Shown here: in pieces, positions 32,904 through 40,995 of the stretch
How the letters are laid out: every line of letters begins with the position of its first letter
Numbering within the stretch: the first letter of the stretch is position 1
Source: Coprenecus sp902388455
Lineage (GTDB): Bacteria > Bacteroidota > Bacteroidia > Bacteroidales > UBA932
Direction of reading: 5' to 3'
DNA length: 64,000 nt
NCBI GenBank assembly: GCA_963931615.1
Contig: OZ007032.1
Coordinates: 2,542,001-2,606,000, forward strand
Program-made: the position numbers and the translations under genes
The notes under the pieces: model-generated
The model's database searches: none
Told to the model about the DNA's origin: nothing
Seen by the model: only the letters and a program-made list of their open reading frames with translations

Positions 32904-34760
32904 ATGAGACTCAAAAGAACTGTCATGGCCGTCTTAGCCGGCCTTATAGCCCTGTGCGCCAGCGCACAGGGAGTAATCTCAGTAGACTCGAAAGCCTCCG
33001 TCCTGCCCGACGGCAACGTCGAGCTGCTGCTGACCGTCAGCCTCGAACCGGGCTGGTACATGTACAGCACCGTGCCGGTGAGCGGCGGCCCGATGGCCAC
33101 TTCCTTCACCGCCGACGAAAACACCGCCTTCACCCTCTCCGGAGGGCTGCAGGACGTTGAGGAGGCCCACATCAAATTCGACGAGGGCTTCGGAATGGAC
33201 GTCAAGTACTTCGAGGGCACTGCGCAATTCCGCCAGGTCATCGTCCCCGCCTCGCAGGAGACCTTCACAGTGACCGGATACCTCGAGTACCAGACCTGCA
33301 ACGGAGCGGAGTGCACCCTCAACGAGAGTGAGGTGTCCGTAAAGGTGGACCCCTCGGCGGCGCCGGGAGAGGCGGCCGCGGCCCCCTCCAAGGGCGGTAA
33401 GGCGGCCGGTCAGGGCTTCTGGAGCTTCCTGCTCATAGCCTTCCTCGCCGGACTCGCCGGAGTCATCACCCCCTGCGTCTTCCCCATGATACCCATGACA
33501 GTGGGCTTCCTCATCGGGGGCGGCAGCACCAAGCGGGCCGGCGTCCTCAAGGGCGTCATCTTCGGCCTCTCCATCATGGTCATCTACACCCTGCTGGGCC
33601 TGATCGTGGCCCTCTTCCAGAGCACCGCGGCCACCGACGCCATCGGCACGCACTGGATACCCAACCTCATCTTCGCCCTCCTCTTCCTCGTCTTCGCCGT
33701 ATCGTTCCTCGGCGCGTTCGAGATCACCCTGCCCTCGGGCCTGGCCAACAAGGCCGACCGCGAGGCCGACAAGGGAGGGTACGTGGCCGCCTTCTTCGTG
33801 GCCCTGGCGATGGTCATCGTCTCCTTCTCCTGCACCGGCCCCTTCGTGGGCTCGATCCTCGCCGCCGCCGTCCTCGACGGGGTGGCCCTCAGGCCCATCG
33901 TCGGCATGGCCGTCTTCGGACTCGGATTCTCACTGCCCTTCGTCGTCCTCTCCTTCTTCCCCGGAGTGATGAAGAAGCTCCCGAAGTCCGGCGGCTGGCT
34001 CAACATGGTCAAGGTCGTATTCGCATACATCATGCTCGCCTTCGCCATGAAGTTCCTCTACAACATCGACGCGTACTTCGGATGGGGCGTCATCACCCGC
34101 CTGGGCTTCATCGCCACGTGGGCAGTCCTCGCCCTGCTCCTGGGCCTGTACTTCCTCGGGGTGTTCCGCACCAGCCACGACACTCCCACTGACGGCATCG
34201 GATGGGGCAGGCACATCGCGGCCATCATCTGCATCACCTTCGCCTTCTACCTCATCCCCGGCCTCTTCGGCGCCCCGCTGCAGAGCATCTCAGGCCTCAT
34301 CCCGCCGATGGACGGCTCGACGCTGACGCTCTCTTCCGGCGGCACCGCGCAGGCAGCATCCGGGGACAATGCGGCTGCTTCAGGATACTCGACCCTGAAG
34401 AACTACACGAACTTAGACGAGGCCCTGGCCGAAAGCAAGGCCACCGGCAAGCCCGTCTTCGTGGTGTTCAAATCCCACACGTGCAGCGTGTGCAAGCAGA
34501 TGGAGGCCACCGTCCTCTCGTCGGCGGCCGTCATGGACAGACTGTCGGATGACTTCGTCATCGCCCACCTCTACGTGGACGACAAGACGGAGGACGCGGA
34601 GTTCCGCACCCTGGGCCGCCGCTACCGCGACCTGGAGATGAGGCAGTTCGCCTCGGCATCGCAGCCGCTCTACGCGGTGGTGGACGCTGAGGGCAGCACC
34701 CTCTCCGGCCCCGTCGGAAGCTGCTCCGAGGAGGAGTTCCTGAAATTTCTGAATTTCTAA
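32904..34760 (+). CDS. dsbD: Thiol:disulfide interchange protein DsbD
   Basis: A 618-residue inner-membrane protein. A signal peptide (residues 1-21, ending A-S-A-Q) leads to the periplasmic N-domain (about 25-150), where the expected Cys pair can be seen in E-Y-Q-T-C-N-G-A-E-C. Eight membrane segments (about 170-460) carry one Cys in I-T-P-C-V-F-P and one in F-S-C-T-G-P. The C-terminal thioredoxin-like domain has active-site C-S-V-C (about residue 531-534). DsbD passes electrons from cytoplasmic thioredoxin to periplasmic partners. Start 32904 is chosen over an upstream extension that crosses the promoter. GC is markedly higher than in the neighbours. Confidence 0.95.
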   Translation: MRLKRTVMAVLAGLIALCASAQGVISVDSKASVLPDGNVELLLTVSLEPGWYMYSTVPVSGGPMATSFTADENTAFTLSGGLQDVEEAHIKFDEGFGMDVKYFEGTAQFRQVIVPASQETFTVTGYLEYQTCNGAECTLNESEVSVKVDPSAAPGEAAAAPSKGGKAAGQGFWSFLLIAFLAGLAGVITPCVFPMIPMTVGFLIGGGSTKRAGVLKGVIFGLSIMVIYTLLGLIVALFQSTAATDAIGTHWIPNLIFALLFLVFAVSFLGAFEITLPSGLANKADREADKGGYVAAFFVALAMVIVSFSCTGPFVGSILAAAVLDGVALRPIVGMAVFGLGFSLPFVVLSFFPGVMKKLPKSGGWLNMVKVVFAYIMLAFAMKFLYNIDAYFGWGVITRLGFIATWAVLALLLGLYFLGVFRTSHDTPTDGIGWGRHIAAIICITFAFYLIPGLFGAPLQSISGLIPPMDGSTLTLSSGGTAQAASGDNAAASGYSTLKNYTNLDEALAESKATGKPVFVVFKSHTCSVCKQMEATVLSSAAVMDRLSDDFVIAHLYVDDKTEDAEFRTLGRRYRDLEMRQFASASQPLYAVVDAEGSTLSGPVGSCSEEEFLKFLNF

Positions 34761-34767
34761 AAGGAAA

Positions 34768-35226
34768 TCAATACAGAATCTGTCTCAGCAGACGCTTGGC
34801 ATAATCCCTCTCCTCGATCTGAGGATGAGGGATTTTTAATGTCGGGGTATCCATATGACGGTCCCCGTACAGGACGATGTCGATGTCGATAGTCCTGGAA
34901 TGATAGATACGGCGGCCCTCCGCATCATACTCCGGCTCACGGGCTATACGGCCCAGCTTCTGCTCCACCCATTTGCAGACCTCCAGAAGCGGCTCGGGCG
35001 GGACTGTGGTCTCGAAGGATATGGCCTGGTTGAGAAAGGGCTCGGAACCGGGAGCCATACCCCACGGCTCGGTCTCGAGCACCTCCGACTCACGGACATC
35101 TGAAAAAAGCCATGGAGCAAGCTGAGTGACTAAAAGCGACACGGCGGTGCTGAGGTTACGCCGCCTGTTCCCCATATTGCTGCCGAGGATGAGATATACC
35201 CTGACGGGCTGTGGTTCGGGTATCAT
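34768..35226 (-). CDS. folK: Hydroxymethyldihydropterin pyrophosphokinase (FolK)
   Basis: A 152-residue protein of standard FolK length. Key features are Y-L-I-L-G-S-N-M-G-N-R-R-R-N-L (residues 11-25), the loop F-L-N-Q-A-I and the signature R-x-x-x-x-Y-H-S-R-T-I-D-I-D-I-V-L-Y-G with the metal-binding D-I-D. It makes the pyrophosphorylated pterin for folate. Its start overlaps the end of the upstream DUF59 gene by 4 bases, so it is part of the suf-type operon. Confidence 0.95.
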   Translation of the reverse strand: MIPEPQPVRVYLILGSNMGNRRRNLSTAVSLLVTQLAPWLFSDVRESEVLETEPWGMAPGSEPFLNQAISFETTVPPEPLLEVCKWVEQKLGRIAREPEYDAEGRRIYHSRTIDIDIVLYGDRHMDTPTLKIPHPQIEERDYAKRLLRQILY

Positions 35227-35534
35227 AGCAGTCCAAGCTCTAGTAATGCCTCATCGCTCATACGGGACTTGTCCCAGGGCGGGTCGAATGTAATCTCTAT
35301 CGCCACGTCCGTAACGCCTGGTGTATCGGCCACGGCTGTATGCACGTCCTCGACAAGGGTGTCGGACATGGGGCAGTTGGGGGCCGTCAGAGTCATCTTG
35401 ACATATACTTTGTGGTCGTCATCTATGTTCATGTCGTAGATGAGGCCCAGGTCGTAGATGTTGACCGGTATCTCGGGGTCGTAGACCTGCTTGAGGGCGC
35501 GTACGACATCGCGTGCAAGAGTTGTTTTGTCCAT
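35223..35534 (-). CDS. DUF59/MIP18-family Fe-S assembly protein (SufT-like)
   Basis: A 103-residue protein with the diagnostic Y-D-P-E-I-P-V-N-I-Y-D-L-G-L-I-Y (residues 18-33) and a Cys54 in T-A-P-N-C-P-M-S, then F-D-P-P-W-D. Proteins of this type help mature iron-sulfur proteins. It lies between sufE and folK with a 1-base gap and a 4-base overlap, in line with an Fe-S assembly role. Confidence 0.92.
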   Translation of the reverse strand: MDKTTLARDVVRALKQVYDPEIPVNIYDLGLIYDMNIDDDHKVYVKMTLTAPNCPMSDTLVEDVHTAVADTPGVTDVAIEITFDPPWDKSRMSDEALLELGLL

Positions 35535-35535
35535 A

Positions 35536-35973
35536 TCAGTTCTGTTGGCATTTAGCTTTGAGGGCGTCCTCGCGTATCTGCTCCATCATCGACACCAGTC
35601 CGTTGGCCCGGGTCGGCGACAGATTCTCACGGAGTCCTATCTCCTCGATAAATGAATTGTCGGCGGAGAGTATCTCGTCCGGGGTCCTGCCGTTGTAGAC
35701 CCGGATGAGGAGGGAGATGATGCCCTTGGTGATGATGGCGTCGCTGTCCGCCGTAAACCACAGCCTGCCGTCACGGAACTCGCTGTCGAGCCACACCCGG
35801 GACTGGCAGCCCTTGATGAGGCGGTCCTCCTGCTTTTTCTGCTCGTCGATGACGGGCAGGGAATGACCCAGCTCGATGAGATACTCGTACTTGTCCATCC
35901 AGTCCCCGAAGGCGGTGAACTCGTCCACTATCTCCTGCTGAACCTGCTTGATAGATGATGTATTGTCTGTCAT
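35536..35973 (-). CDS. sufE: Sulfur acceptor protein SufE
   Basis: A 145-residue SufE. The acceptor Cys56 lies in I-K-G-C-Q-S-R-V-W-L; a helical N-terminus and the conserved R-A-N-G-L segment near the C-terminus are present. It accepts persulfide sulfur from SufS and raises its activity. It is 32 bases downstream of sufS on the same strand. Confidence 0.94.
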   Translation of the reverse strand: MTDNTSSIKQVQQEIVDEFTAFGDWMDKYEYLIELGHSLPVIDEQKKQEDRLIKGCQSRVWLDSEFRDGRLWFTADSDAIITKGIISLLIRVYNGRTPDEILSADNSFIEEIGLRENLSPTRANGLVSMMEQIREDALKAKCQQN

Positions 35974-36005
35974 TGTCCTGTATCTTTTATTGAAATGAAT
36001 TCAGT

Positions 36006-37232
36006 TTATCTCAACATTGCCAGCACCCTGCGCAGAGCGCCCATGAACGCCTCGCACTCCTGCATCGTGTTGTAGGCCGCCAGCGAGACCCGCACCGCTC
36101 CCGTCAGCCCGAACTTGGCCAGCAGCGGCTCCGAGCACATCTGCCCGGAGCGGACGGCCACTCCCATCTTGTCCAGAAGGGTGGCTATGTCGCTGTGATG
36201 CGCCCCGTCGACGGTAAATGATATCAGCGGGACTTTCTTTCCGCCGCTTCCGATAATCCTCAGACCGTCTACAGCATTCAACTCCTGCGTGAGATAATCG
36301 GTCATCTGCTTTTCATTTTCCCTTACTTGCGGTATATCTACTGAAGTGACGAAATCGATGGCAGGCTTTAAAGTCGCGGCAGCTATGAAATTAGGTGTTC
36401 CGGCCTCGAATCTCAGCGGAACCGGAGCGTAAGTAGTCCTCTCATACGTCACCGTGTCCACCATCTCCCCGCCTCCCATCCAAGGCGGCAGGGTCTCCAG
36501 CAGACTGCGGCGGCCGTAGAGCACTCCGGTACCGGTCAGCGCATAGAGCTTATGCCCGGAGAAAGAATAGAAGTCGCAGGATGTCTCCTGCACGTCAATG
36601 CCCTCATGGACTATCCCCTGCGCCCCGTCCAGATGTATCACGGCGCCGTACCGATGAGCCAGCACGGTAAGCTCCCCCACAGGATTGACGATGCCCAGCA
36701 CATTGGAAATATGGGCGGCAGAGACTATTTTCACCTTGCCCTCAGCCAGGATCCGCTCCGCAGCCCCGAGGTCCCACTGCCCGTCCTCCCCTACGGGAAA
36801 ATATCTCAGGCGTGCCCCCGTCCGGGCGCAAAGCATCTGCCAAGGAACAATGTTGGAGTGATGCTCTCCCTCCGAAAGGAGGATCTCATCCCCTGGACGG
36901 ATGTACTTCTGTCCGTAGATATTGGCTAGCAGGTTGATGGAGGCGGTAGTACCGGAGGTAAGGACTATCTCGTCCTTCGAGGCGGCGTTGATGAGTCCGC
37001 GGACGGCCTCCCTCCCGGCCTCGTAGTGTTCGGTGGCGGAGGCGGCAAGACCGTAGATGGCGCGGTGGACATTGGCATTGGCCTCCTGCAGCCAGCGGGA
37101 AGTGGCGTCAATGACGGCCCGGGGCTTCTGCGTGGTGGCGGCATTGTCGAAATATATCAGCTGCCTGTCCCCTCCCCGCGCACACTGGAGATAGGGGAAA
37201 TGACTCCTTACCTGGTCTATATCCTGTATCAT
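36006..37232 (-). CDS. sufS: Cysteine desulfurase SufS
   Basis: A 408-residue group II cysteine desulfurase. It shows Y-F-D-N-A-A-T-T-Q-K-P near residue 27, the PLP lysine in S-F-S-G-H-K-L-Y (about 226), and the active-site Cys in R-S-G-Q-M-C-S-E-P-L (about 365). It takes sulfur from cysteine for Fe-S cluster building. It is the first gene of sufS-sufE-DUF59-folK; the scaffold genes sufBCD are not in this window. Confidence 0.95.
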   Translation of the reverse strand: MIQDIDQVRSHFPYLQCARGGDRQLIYFDNAATTQKPRAVIDATSRWLQEANANVHRAIYGLAASATEHYEAGREAVRGLINAASKDEIVLTSGTTASINLLANIYGQKYIRPGDEILLSEGEHHSNIVPWQMLCARTGARLRYFPVGEDGQWDLGAAERILAEGKVKIVSAAHISNVLGIVNPVGELTVLAHRYGAVIHLDGAQGIVHEGIDVQETSCDFYSFSGHKLYALTGTGVLYGRRSLLETLPPWMGGGEMVDTVTYERTTYAPVPLRFEAGTPNFIAAATLKPAIDFVTSVDIPQVRENEKQMTDYLTQELNAVDGLRIIGSGGKKVPLISFTVDGAHHSDIATLLDKMGVAVRSGQMCSEPLLAKFGLTGAVRVSLAAYNTMQECEAFMGALRRVLAMLR

Positions 37233-37257
37233 GGCTTTTTATTTTTCAAATATCTTA

Positions 37258-37275
37258 CAAAAGTAACTAAATTTG
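37258..37275. promoter_or_regulatory. Back-to-back -7 boxes for sufS and ruvA
   Basis: Minus-strand TACTTTTG (37258-37265) for sufS and plus-strand TAAATTTG (37268-37275) for ruvA lie 2 bases apart, so the two promoters may compete. Confidence 0.6.
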
Positions 37276-37300
37276 CAGAAATTTATCAGAAAAAAACGTC

Positions 37301-37882
37301 ATGTACGACTATATCAAAGGAACGCTCGAGGAACTCTCGCCCGCGGAGGCAGTGGTAGAGTGCCACGGCATAGGCTTCAAGCTCCAGATATCCCTCAACA
37401 CCTACGACCGCCTGCAGGGGCAGAAGGAGGTCAGGCTGTACGTCCACCACCACCTGCGCGAAGACGAGGAGACTCTCTACGGCTTCTGTGACAAGGAAGA
37501 AAGGCGGATCTTCGCCCTCCTCATCGGAGTCTCCGGCATAGGTCCCAACACCGCCCGGATGATGCTCTCGTCCCTCACGGCCGATGAGGTGTCCACCGCG
37601 ATAGCCTCCGGCGACGTGAACCGCATCAAGGGAGTCAAGGGTATCGGGCTGAAGACCGCCCAGAAGGTCATCATCGAACTCAAGGACAAGATTTCCAGGG
37701 GAGGAGCGGAACTCGACCTATCAGGAGGATCGTCGGCAGCCAATACATCGGAGGCATGCTCGGCCCTTGTAATGCTGGGATTTACGAAAAATGCTGTAGA
37801 GAAAACCGTTGCCTCAATCGTCAAAAAAGAACCCGGCCTGTCTCTGGAAGACATCATCAAAAAAGCCTTAAAAATGTTGTAG
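37301..37882 (+). CDS. ruvA: Holliday junction DNA helicase subunit RuvA
   Basis: A 193-residue RuvA of normal length. The OB fold (1-62) starts M-Y-D-Y-I-K-G-T-L, the helix-hairpin-helix region (about 70-130) has G-V-S-G-I-G-P-N-T-A and G-V-K-G-I-G-L-K-T-A, and the C-terminal RuvB-contact domain covers about 148-193. It binds four-way junctions and loads RuvB. RuvB is encoded separately at 53.4-54.5 kb; ruvC is not seen. Confidence 0.96.
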   Translation: MYDYIKGTLEELSPAEAVVECHGIGFKLQISLNTYDRLQGQKEVRLYVHHHLREDEETLYGFCDKEERRIFALLIGVSGIGPNTARMMLSSLTADEVSTAIASGDVNRIKGVKGIGLKTAQKVIIELKDKISRGGAELDLSGGSSAANTSEACSALVMLGFTKNAVEKTVASIVKKEPGLSLEDIIKKALKML

Positions 37883-37907
37883 ACTAGAAAGCTTTTTAAT
37901 ACATTTG
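37877..37907 (+). promoter_or_regulatory. gcvH promoter
   Basis: TTG at 37877-37879 and TACATTTG at 37900-37907, with 20 bp between them, overlap the end of ruvA and lie 30 bases before gcvH. Confidence 0.65.
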
Positions 37908-37937
37908 CACCAGTTTAACAATTAAATATAACCGGTT

Positions 37938-38312
37938 ATGAACATACCTAGCAATTTGAAGTACACCAAGGATCACGAGTGGGTAAAGGTTGACGGCGAT
38001 GTAGCTACCGTCGGCATCACCGATTACGCTCAGGATCAGCTCGGAGACATCGTCTTCGTAGACATTCAGACACAGGGCGAGACCCTTGACAAGGAAGAGG
38101 TTTTCGGAGCCATCGAGGCTGTTAAGACAGTTGCCGATGCCTTCATGCCTGTATCCGGCGAGATCATCGAGGTCAACGCTGCTCTCGAGGGAGCTCCCCA
38201 GACCGTCAACACCGATCCTTACGGAGAGGGCTGGATGATCAAAATCAGGCTCACCAACCCCGCTGAACTCGATGAGCTGATGGACGCTGACGCTTACACA
38301 GCCATCCTCTAG
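37938..38312 (+). CDS. gcvH: Glycine cleavage system H protein
   Basis: A 124-residue H protein. The lipoyl-carrying Lys63 lies in F-G-A-I-E-A-V-K-T-V-A-D, with G-I-T-D-Y-A-Q-D-Q-L-G-D-I-V-F upstream. It carries the aminomethyl group between the P, T and L proteins of the glycine cleavage system. None of those partners is nearby; the gene has its own promoter and terminator. Confidence 0.97.
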   Translation: MNIPSNLKYTKDHEWVKVDGDVATVGITDYAQDQLGDIVFVDIQTQGETLDKEEVFGAIEAVKTVADAFMPVSGEIIEVNAALEGAPQTVNTDPYGEGWMIKIRLTNPAELDELMDADAYTAIL

Positions 38313-38338
38313 TCCAGAAAGTGTACACATAACAGCAC

Positions 38339-38366
38339 AGGCCGGGCAGGAATGTCCGGCCTTTTT
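38339..38366 (+). terminator. gcvH terminator
   Basis: AGGCCGG (38339-38345) pairs with CCGGCCT (38356-38362), followed by TTTT. The acyl-CoA ligase -7 box TATCTTTG (38369-38376) begins right after it. Confidence 0.85.
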
Positions 38367-38395
38367 CTTATCTTTGTCAGAAACACTAAATTCTC

Positions 38396-40177
38396 ATGCC
38401 TATGTTACAAGAAGTCGCTCACATCTACGACCTCCTGACCAAGCTCGAAGAGAGGTTTCCGGACAAAAAGGATATGCTCTGCCGCCGCAGCGGTAAGGAA
38501 TGGATCCGATTCAGTGTCAAGGACTACGTACGCTATTCACATCTCATTGCCTACGCCCTCTCATCCATGGGATACGGCAAGGGTGACAAGGCCGTGACCA
38601 TCTGCAACAACCGGCCCGAATGGAACTTCACCGACATGGGCCTGAGCATGGCCGGCCTCATACACGTACCCGTCTACCCCACCCTAAGTGCCGACGAATA
38701 CCTCTATATATTCAACCACAGCGACGCCAGGATCATCATCATCGGGACCATGAGCCAGTACCGCAAAATAGAGCCGATAGTACGGAAGATGGAGCATCCG
38801 GCACGGATAATACTCATGGATGACTCGGACAACATCCAGTGTTTCAGGGATTTATATCAGACAGGAGAACGTGTGGAACTTGTCCAGAAGCCTGTGATAG
38901 AGAAGATTAAGGCAGAAACCGGTACTGACGAGCCCGTCTCCATCATCTATACCTCAGGCACCACCGGCACTCCCAAAGGCGTAGTCCTCTCCCACCACAA
39001 CCTGATGTTCAACGCCTACGGCCATGCCGTCAAGCAGACCGTCCGCTCTGACCAGAAGATGCTCAGTTTCCTGCCCTTGTGCCACGTCTACGAGAGAAGC
39101 ATGAACTACGAATACCAATATATCGGCATAAGTATCTATTACGCAGAGAGTTTGGGTACTTTGGCCAGAGATTTGGCCGACTGTCACGCCGACGGATTCT
39201 GTGCTGTGCCGCGTGTTTTAGAAATGATGTACTCGAAGCTGGAGGCGGCCGGCAAGCATCTGAAAGGCTTCAAAAAGACTGTCTATAGACTCGCCTGGAA
39301 CTTTGCCAACAACTACGACAACTACAATAATAGTCTGATATACAGAGCAAAACGTAACCTATATGACCGTCTCGTCTACAGCAAGTGGAGAGACAATCTC
39401 GGCGGTCACGAGATGCTCATAGTATCCGGCGGCTCTTCTATACAGGCCAAGATCATCCGGCTCTTCAATGCCGCACGCCTCCACATCTACGAAGGCTACG
39501 GCATGACCGAGGCCTCCCCCGTCATCGCAGTGAACAATCCGGTGGAGGGCATCAACATCATCGGCACCGTCGGCAAGCCGATGGAACGCACAGAACTGAA
39601 GTTTGCCGAGGACGGCGAGATTCTCACCAAAGGGCCACACGTCATGCTCGGTTACTACAAGAATCCTGAGGCCACCAGCGAAGTAATCGATTCAGACGGA
39701 TTCCTCCACACCGGAGATATCGGCCGCCTGGTAGACGGCAAGTACCTTCAGATAACTGACCGCAAGAAGGAAATCTTCAAACTCTCTCTCGGCAAATACG
39801 TAGCCCCGCAGGTCATCGAGAACCTTCTCAAGGAGTCACCGTACATCCAGAACTGTTTTGTCTTCGGTGAAAATCAGAAGTTTGCCTCTGCCGTCATCAT
39901 CCCCGATTTCGACCATCTGCGCCACTGGGCCCAGGAGAATGGACTTGGAGAACTGGACGACAAACAGCTGGTAGCTGACCCCAAGGCAGTCGCGTTTCTC
40001 CACAGCATCGTAGATCAGACCAACTCCAAACTGGCTCCTCACGAACAGATAAAGCGCGAGCGTATCGTATGCGATGAATGGACTCCCACCAACGGCCTTC
40101 TGTCCCAGACTCTGAAACTGAAGCGGGCAAAACTCACATCCAGATACAGCGGCATCATAAGTGAGATCTACCGATAA
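38396..40177 (+). CDS. Long-chain fatty acid-CoA ligase family (AMP-binding)
   Basis: A 593-residue adenylate-forming enzyme. The P-loop-like motif is I-I-Y-T-S-G-T-T-G-T-P-K-G (about residues 183-195), followed by Y-E-G-Y-G-M-T-E-A-S-P (about 366-376), and H-T-G-D-I-G with D-R-K-K-E-I-F-K-L-S in the hinge before the C-terminal domain. It activates fatty acids to acyl-CoA by an acyl-AMP intermediate. Two in-frame ATGs are close together (38396, 38402); the first is used. The next gene overlaps its end. Confidence 0.92.
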   Translation: MPMLQEVAHIYDLLTKLEERFPDKKDMLCRRSGKEWIRFSVKDYVRYSHLIAYALSSMGYGKGDKAVTICNNRPEWNFTDMGLSMAGLIHVPVYPTLSADEYLYIFNHSDARIIIIGTMSQYRKIEPIVRKMEHPARIILMDDSDNIQCFRDLYQTGERVELVQKPVIEKIKAETGTDEPVSIIYTSGTTGTPKGVVLSHHNLMFNAYGHAVKQTVRSDQKMLSFLPLCHVYERSMNYEYQYIGISIYYAESLGTLARDLADCHADGFCAVPRVLEMMYSKLEAAGKHLKGFKKTVYRLAWNFANNYDNYNNSLIYRAKRNLYDRLVYSKWRDNLGGHEMLIVSGGSSIQAKIIRLFNAARLHIYEGYGMTEASPVIAVNNPVEGINIIGTVGKPMERTELKFAEDGEILTKGPHVMLGYYKNPEATSEVIDSDGFLHTGDIGRLVDGKYLQITDRKKEIFKLSLGKYVAPQVIENLLKESPYIQNCFVFGENQKFASAVIIPDFDHLRHWAQENGLGELDDKQLVADPKAVAFLHSIVDQTNSKLAPHEQIKRERIVCDEWTPTNGLLSQTLKLKRAKLTSRYSGIISEIYR

Positions 40178-40976
40178 CATACCTGTCCTCCGCCGCCTTT
40201 GGAAGCAGTGTTTCGAAGCAGACTCCTCATTTCTGGATCTGTTCTTCGGACAAGGATTCCGACTTTGCAGGACATATACTCTGGAGAGGGAGGGGAAGAC
40301 AGTCTCTGCCCTCTCTGTTTTTCCTGTCTCATACAAAGGACACACGGGAGGCTATGTCTACGGAGTATGCACCGATCCGGCTCAGCGCGGGTACGGCTAC
40401 GCCATCAAACTGCTTCAGGAAGTCGAGCAACACTGCATGGAGAATGAGGGCATGGAATTCTTCCTGCTGAGGCCTGCGGGCCCGACACTGTTCGGATATT
40501 ATCAAAGGCAAGGCTACTCCTATAATATATACAGGCATCGGGAGACACTTCCACTGCCCATGATACCGGCAGAAATAGAGACAAGCCCACTGTCAGCTGT
40601 GCGCTACCATTCCCTCCGTCGTAGATTCTACAGCGGGACAGGGCTGGTAGAGTGGCCGGAAGAGACCTGTGAATACATTTTGTCCTATATCGGTTACTGC
40701 CGGGGACATGCCGTAGAGATCAACGGCGGTGAGTCCTACCTCCTATCCTACCCCTCCCACGAAGACAACGGCGTCATAATATGCGAAGAGACCGGCCTCG
40801 ACATCGAGATGACATCCTTACCGGTCATTCTATCAGCCCTCCGCATTCTGTATCCGGATTCTGCAAGCGTCCTTCTATCCACTCCAGCACAAGACTGCGG
40901 AGAAAAGTACTTACTTTGCAAACCATTCTCGCTCCTACCCGACAGTTCCGCAGTCTTCAGTTTTGCGATGGAGTAA
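40161..40976 (+). CDS. GNAT-family N-acetyltransferase
   Basis: A 271-residue protein that starts with GTG inside the last 17 bases of the acyl-CoA ligase gene. The N-terminal GNAT domain has V-Y-G-V-C-T-D-P-A-Q-R-G-Y-G-Y-A (the acetyl-CoA pyrophosphate loop, about residues 66-82) and L-F-G-Y-Y-Q-R-Q-G-Y. The C-terminal half (about 140-271) is an extra domain of the kind seen in Eis-like acetyltransferases. The substrate is unknown. Overlap suggests coupling to the ligase. Confidence 0.82.
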   Translation: MRSTDNIPVLRRLWKQCFEADSSFLDLFFGQGFRLCRTYTLEREGKTVSALSVFPVSYKGHTGGYVYGVCTDPAQRGYGYAIKLLQEVEQHCMENEGMEFFLLRPAGPTLFGYYQRQGYSYNIYRHRETLPLPMIPAEIETSPLSAVRYHSLRRRFYSGTGLVEWPEETCEYILSYIGYCRGHAVEINGGESYLLSYPSHEDNGVIICEETGLDIEMTSLPVILSALRILYPDSASVLLSTPAQDCGEKYLLCKPFSLLPDSSAVFSFAME

Positions 40977-40995
40977 TACGTTCCACGTGGAACAA

